Shown: positions 20,325-22,809 of the stretch, in pieces
Position numbering within the stretch: position 1 is the stretch's first letter
Layout of the letters: every line of letters begins with the position of its first letter
Assembly (NCBI GenBank): GCA_003231035.1
Contig: QIHU01000605.1
Location: 1-22,809, forward strand
Direction: 5' to 3'
Source: Acidobacteriota bacterium
Lineage (GTDB): Bacteria; Acidobacteriota; Thermoanaerobaculia; Multivoradales; SZUA-115
Length of the DNA: 22,809 nucleotides
Translations under genes and position numbers: made by a program
Notes under the pieces: model-generated
Database searches by the model: none
Told to the model about the DNA's origin: nothing
The model's input: only the letters and a program-made list of their open reading frames with translations

Positions 20325-22046
20325 TCAGAAGGTCGTGGCGTCAAAGATCTCGTAGGCGTACCCCTGCTCACAGAGGAAGCGCTGGCGGTTGAGTGCGAAC
20401 TCCTGCTCGAGGGTGTCGCTACTGACTAGGGTATAGAAGTGGGCCTGGTTGGCACCCGCTTTCGGTCGTAGCAGGCGGCCGAGCCGTTGCGCTTCCTCCT
20501 GGCGAGAGCCGAAGCTGCCCGAAACCTGGACCGCGAGCGCCGCATCTGGCAGGTCGACGGCGAAGTTGGCCACCTTGCTGACCACGAGTCCACGCAAACG
20601 GCCGCGACGGAAGGCGTCGTAGAGGCGTTGCCGTTCGGCGACCGGTGTCTTGCCGGTCAGGAGCGGCAGGCCGAGCTCGGCGGCGAGCTTCTCGACTTGG
20701 TCGAGATAGAGGCCCATGATCAAGGCCGGCTCGTTGGGGTGTCGCTCGAGGATCCGGTGCACGAGGGTGGCTTTGCGAGGATTCTCGGAGGCAATGCGGA
20801 AGCGTCGTCGCCGAGGCGCGAGCGAATAGGCGTCCGCCAGCTCGTCGCTGAGCGGTACTCGGATCTCGATACAGTTCGCTTCCGCCACCCAGCCTTGCCG
20901 CTCCAGCTCCTTCCAGGGCACGTCGACTTTCTTCGGTCCGATGAGGGCGAATACGTCCGCCTCACGATTGTCTTCGCGCACCAGGGTGGCGGTGAGGCCG
21001 AGGCGACGCCGGGACTGGATGCCGGCGGTAGCCTGAAAGATCGGAGCGGGAAGCAAGTGCACCTCGTCGTAGATGATCAAACCCCAACGTTGGTGGTCGA
21101 GTAGGTCGAGGTGCTGGAAAGCCTCATCGCGGCGTCGGCGATGGGTGAGCATCTGATAAGTCGAGAGGGTCACCGGGCGTACCGTCTTCTCGGCTCCGCT
21201 GTACTCGCCGATCTGCTCCGAGTCGAGTCGAGTCTTGTCGAGGATCTCGTCGCGCCACTGGCGCAATGCCGTCGTACTGGTGGTGAGGATCAGTGTCTCA
21301 CCCCCGACAGCGGCCATTGCTCCGATGGCGACGATCGTCTTTCCGGCGCCGCAGGGCAACACCACGACGCCGCTGCCACCTTGGGGCCCACCGCTGGCGT
21401 GGAAGGCATCGACGGCCTGGCGTTGGTAGTCGCGCAGCTCGAAAGGGGCGCCGTCGCGTTGCGACCTCCTTCTCAGGGAGACTTGCAGGGGGCTGCCCGA
21501 GGTATAGCCCGCCACGTCCCGTGCTGGGTATCCCGCTCGAATGAGGGCCAGCTTCAGATGGCCTCGGTTCTTGGCCTCGACACTGAAACGACACTCGGAA
21601 GTCCGGCGCAACAAGTCGTCAAACGTGACGTCGCTCTCTAGCAGGTCCGCCAGCCTTCGGTCGTCGGTTTCGAGGAGGAGCTGAGCCGGCGGCGGGTGGT
21701 CGGTGGTGCCGTCGGCCCGGTCGCGATGAATCTCGATGCGCCCGTAGCGATGGGCAAAGTCCGTGACCGCCTGTCGGACGGTTTCGGGCACCGGATATCG
21801 GGAGTAGCTCTCGATCGATGCCAGGATCTCGGTGGCCTCGATTCCGGCGGCCCGAGCATTCCAGACGGAGAGCGGCGAGATGCGGTACGTATGCACGTGC
21901 TCCGGCGCCTTGACGAGGTCCGCGAACCCGAGCAGGGCGTTACGGGCCTCCTCATACAGCGGTTCGTTTACCGCGAGAAGCAGAGTGAGGTCGCTCTGAA
22001 CGATGAGCGGCTTGGAGGGTTGGCGCCCGTTCTTCGGGGTGGTCAT
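20325..22046 (-). CDS. XPB/ERCC3-family DNA helicase
   Basis: A 573-residue superfamily-2 helicase with an ATG start at 22046. The N-terminal damage-recognition-like part covers about 10-200. Then come FELRDYQRQAVDAF (Q-like motif, 202-215), Walker A PCGAGKTIV (231-239, K236), TTSTTALRQW (Ia), DEVH (327-330), LTAT (351-354) with the RED motif (LVRED, 355-359) that marks XPB enzymes, and motif VI RLGRLLRPK. XPB is the DNA-unwinding translocase of TFIIH in eukaryotes; bacterial and archaeal relatives unwind DNA 3' to 5' and are thought to act in repair. The helicase-associated gene follows 26 bp downstream. There is no clear Shine-Dalgarno sequence. Three copies of an 11-mer lie 110-155 bp upstream. 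Confidence 0.92.
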   Translation of the reverse strand: MTTPKNGRQPSKPLIVQSDLTLLLAVNEPLYEEARNALLGFADLVKAPEHVHTYRISPLSVWNARAAGIEATEILASIESYSRYPVPETVRQAVTDFAHRYGRIEIHRDRADGTTDHPPPAQLLLETDDRRLADLLESDVTFDDLLRRTSECRFSVEAKNRGHLKLALIRAGYPARDVAGYTSGSPLQVSLRRRSQRDGAPFELRDYQRQAVDAFHASGGPQGGSGVVVLPCGAGKTIVAIGAMAAVGGETLILTTSTTALRQWRDEILDKTRLDSEQIGEYSGAEKTVRPVTLSTYQMLTHRRRRDEAFQHLDLLDHQRWGLIIYDEVHLLPAPIFQATAGIQSRRRLGLTATLVREDNREADVFALIGPKKVDVPWKELERQGWVAEANCIEIRVPLSDELADAYSLAPRRRRFRIASENPRKATLVHRILERHPNEPALIMGLYLDQVEKLAAELGLPLLTGKTPVAERQRLYDAFRRGRLRGLVVSKVANFAVDLPDAALAVQVSGSFGSRQEEAQRLGRLLRPKAGANQAHFYTLVSSDTLEQEFALNRQRFLCEQGYAYEIFDATTF

Positions 22047-22156
22047 GGAGAGACGAGTTTACGGCGGATAGCCGATGCGGGCGGCGTTGGCTGAGGATTC
22101 GTCACGGTATAGCAGGCGAAGTGGCTCGCGGGAACCTGTGGGGAATCGCGCAAGAG

Positions 22157-22199
22157 TCGCCACAATGGGCGTCATTATGGCGAAACAGTCGCCAGAATG
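22157..22199. promoter_or_regulatory. Three spaced copies of TCGCCA-N-AATG, possible operator
   Basis: Copy 1 is TCGCCACAATG at 22157-22167 (plus). Copy 2 is its inverted form CATTATGGCGA at 22173-22183. Copy 3 is TCGCCAGAATG at 22189-22199 (plus). All share TCGCCA and AATG with a variable middle base and are separated by exactly 5 bp, giving a 16-bp period. Copies 1 and 2 form an inverted repeat. The site lies upstream of the helicase gene, so a regulator-binding site is likely; a read-through hairpin terminator is the alternative. Confidence 0.65.
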
Positions 22200-22219
22200 C
22201 AGGGTTCTCGCCTCTTTGC

Positions 22220-22809
22220 CTACGGTTTGGCGTGCAGGGTGATCTCCTTCTCTTCGCCGACCGCCATCTCGAAAGTGACCGGGTCGAAGTCCCCCAGGCT
22301 ACTCCAACCCTTGAGTCTGTACCGCCCAGCGGTGAGCGGGATGCGGTCGTCGGACCTCATGAGTTTGTCCCTCTTGTTGCCGGCCGTCGTAACCCGCTCC
22401 AAGAAGATCCGCTTGTTTTCGATGGCCGTGCCGTCGGCTTGTCGGTAGTACTTCTGTTCAGCTTCCTCGGTGAGAACCAACCCTTCGTGGAGGTAGGGCG
22501 TCAGGAAGAGCGGTAGGCGGACATCGTAAGTACCCGGTAGCGCCCGCACGCCGTTGTTCCCATGCACCGCATAGCGCTTCTCACCACCCTGCCAAAGCTC
22601 CAGATTGCTGCGCATCCAGATGCCGCTGCCTTGCGCCACCATCTTGATCTTGGCGTGAACGGTATGGGTCAGCTCGAAGAGGATCTCCTTGTGATCGTCG
22701 TCCTTGAAACTCTCGGTCACGGAGAGCTCGTTGTCCGCGTTTGGGGTACTGCGGAACTCGTAGCTGCCGGGGTCCAGGTAGGCTCGATCTTTGGAGCGAA
22801 AGCGGAAGA
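22220..22809 (-). CDS. C-terminal part of beta-rich hypothetical protein (runs off window)
   Basis: The reading frame stays open from the TAG at 22220 to the right edge, and the first visible residues (FRFRSKDRAYLDPGSYEF) are already mid-domain, so the gene begins outside the window; GTG at 22718-22720 is an internal Val rather than a credible start. The visible 196 residues hold at least three short modules ending in an aG-x-Y-x-l strand: LDPGSYEFRS, LPGTYDVRLP and LTAGRYRLKG, each followed by more strands. This resembles PEGA- or carboxypeptidase-regulatory-like beta domains, but no family is certain. There is no enzyme motif. The stop is 173 bp upstream of the helicase start, so it is probably a separate transcription unit. 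Confidence 0.6.
   Translation of the reverse strand, partial: FRFRSKDRAYLDPGSYEFRSTPNADNELSVTESFKDDDHKEILFELTHTVHAKIKMVAQGSGIWMRSNLELWQGGEKRYAVHGNNGVRALPGTYDVRLPLFLTPYLHEGLVLTEEAEQKYYRQADGTAIENKRIFLERVTTAGNKRDKLMRSDDRIPLTAGRYRLKGWSSLGDFDPVTFEMAVGEEKEITLHAKP

Noticed and set aside
20305..20335. Short repeat GTCTCGGAAGGT / GTCTCAGAAGGT between the helicase genes
   Set aside because: Imperfect 12-mers in a very small gap, partly coding; no further copies seen.
1..22809. CRISPR array for the TPR-CHAT protein
   Set aside because: No spaced direct repeats or Cas-like proteins are visible, so this CHAT protein is not a type III-E component on present evidence.

Overview
The window is GC-rich, densely coded bacterial chromosome. 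The gene content suggests a member of Acidobacteriota or a related phylum, possibly Thermoanaerobaculia-like: a TIGR02999-type ECF sigma factor, a PknB-type kinase fused to TPRs, a TPR-CHAT protein, Ig-like/ASH secreted proteins, a di-heme beta-propeller protein and an XPB-family helicase. This placement is inferred from gene families only. There are no rRNA, tRNA, CRISPR or insertion sequences that I can support.

Layout. (1) 23-775, minus: a nucleotidyltransferase-fold protein followed 3 bp later by a small basic protein, possibly a toxin-antitoxin-like pair. (2) 903/971-4522, minus: a large secreted beta-propeller protein with two CxxCH haem motifs. Its 3' end carries an apparent 1-base frameshift, and a hairpin follows the corrected stop. 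(3) 4626-5997, plus, divergent from the previous gene: an ECF sigma factor of the TIGR02999/ECF43-like type and a small secreted protein, separated by a strong hairpin. Repeats of GCGGAAAAG lie before and after the sigma gene. (4) 5960-18246, minus: a run of eight co-directional, closely spaced genes. In transcription order they are an unusual sigma factor, a zinc-finger anti-sigma factor with a periplasmic Ig/FN3-like tail, a membrane-anchored TPR-CHAT (caspase-like) protein with intact His/Cys, a Cys-rich secreted protein, an ASH-domain secreted protein, an outer-membrane beta-barrel-like protein (frameshifted near its end), a small secreted protein and a Ser/Thr kinase with TPRs. (5) 18370-22046, minus: a helicase-associated protein and an XPB/ERCC3-type DNA helicase. 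(6) 22220 to the right edge, minus: the 3' part of an unrecognised beta-rich protein. Three copies of an 11-mer (TCGCCA-N-AATG) lie between it and the helicase.

How the parts may work together. The most interesting unit is the sigma/anti-sigma/CHAT/envelope/kinase cluster. All products after the sigma factor have a signal peptide or membrane segment, so the cluster looks like an envelope-sensing system. A caspase-like protease anchored on the outer face of the inner membrane could act on the anti-sigma tail or on other cluster products, and the kinase could phosphorylate the convergent ECF43-like sigma factor. These functional links are hypotheses; only the gene order, domain motifs and repeats are read directly from the sequence.
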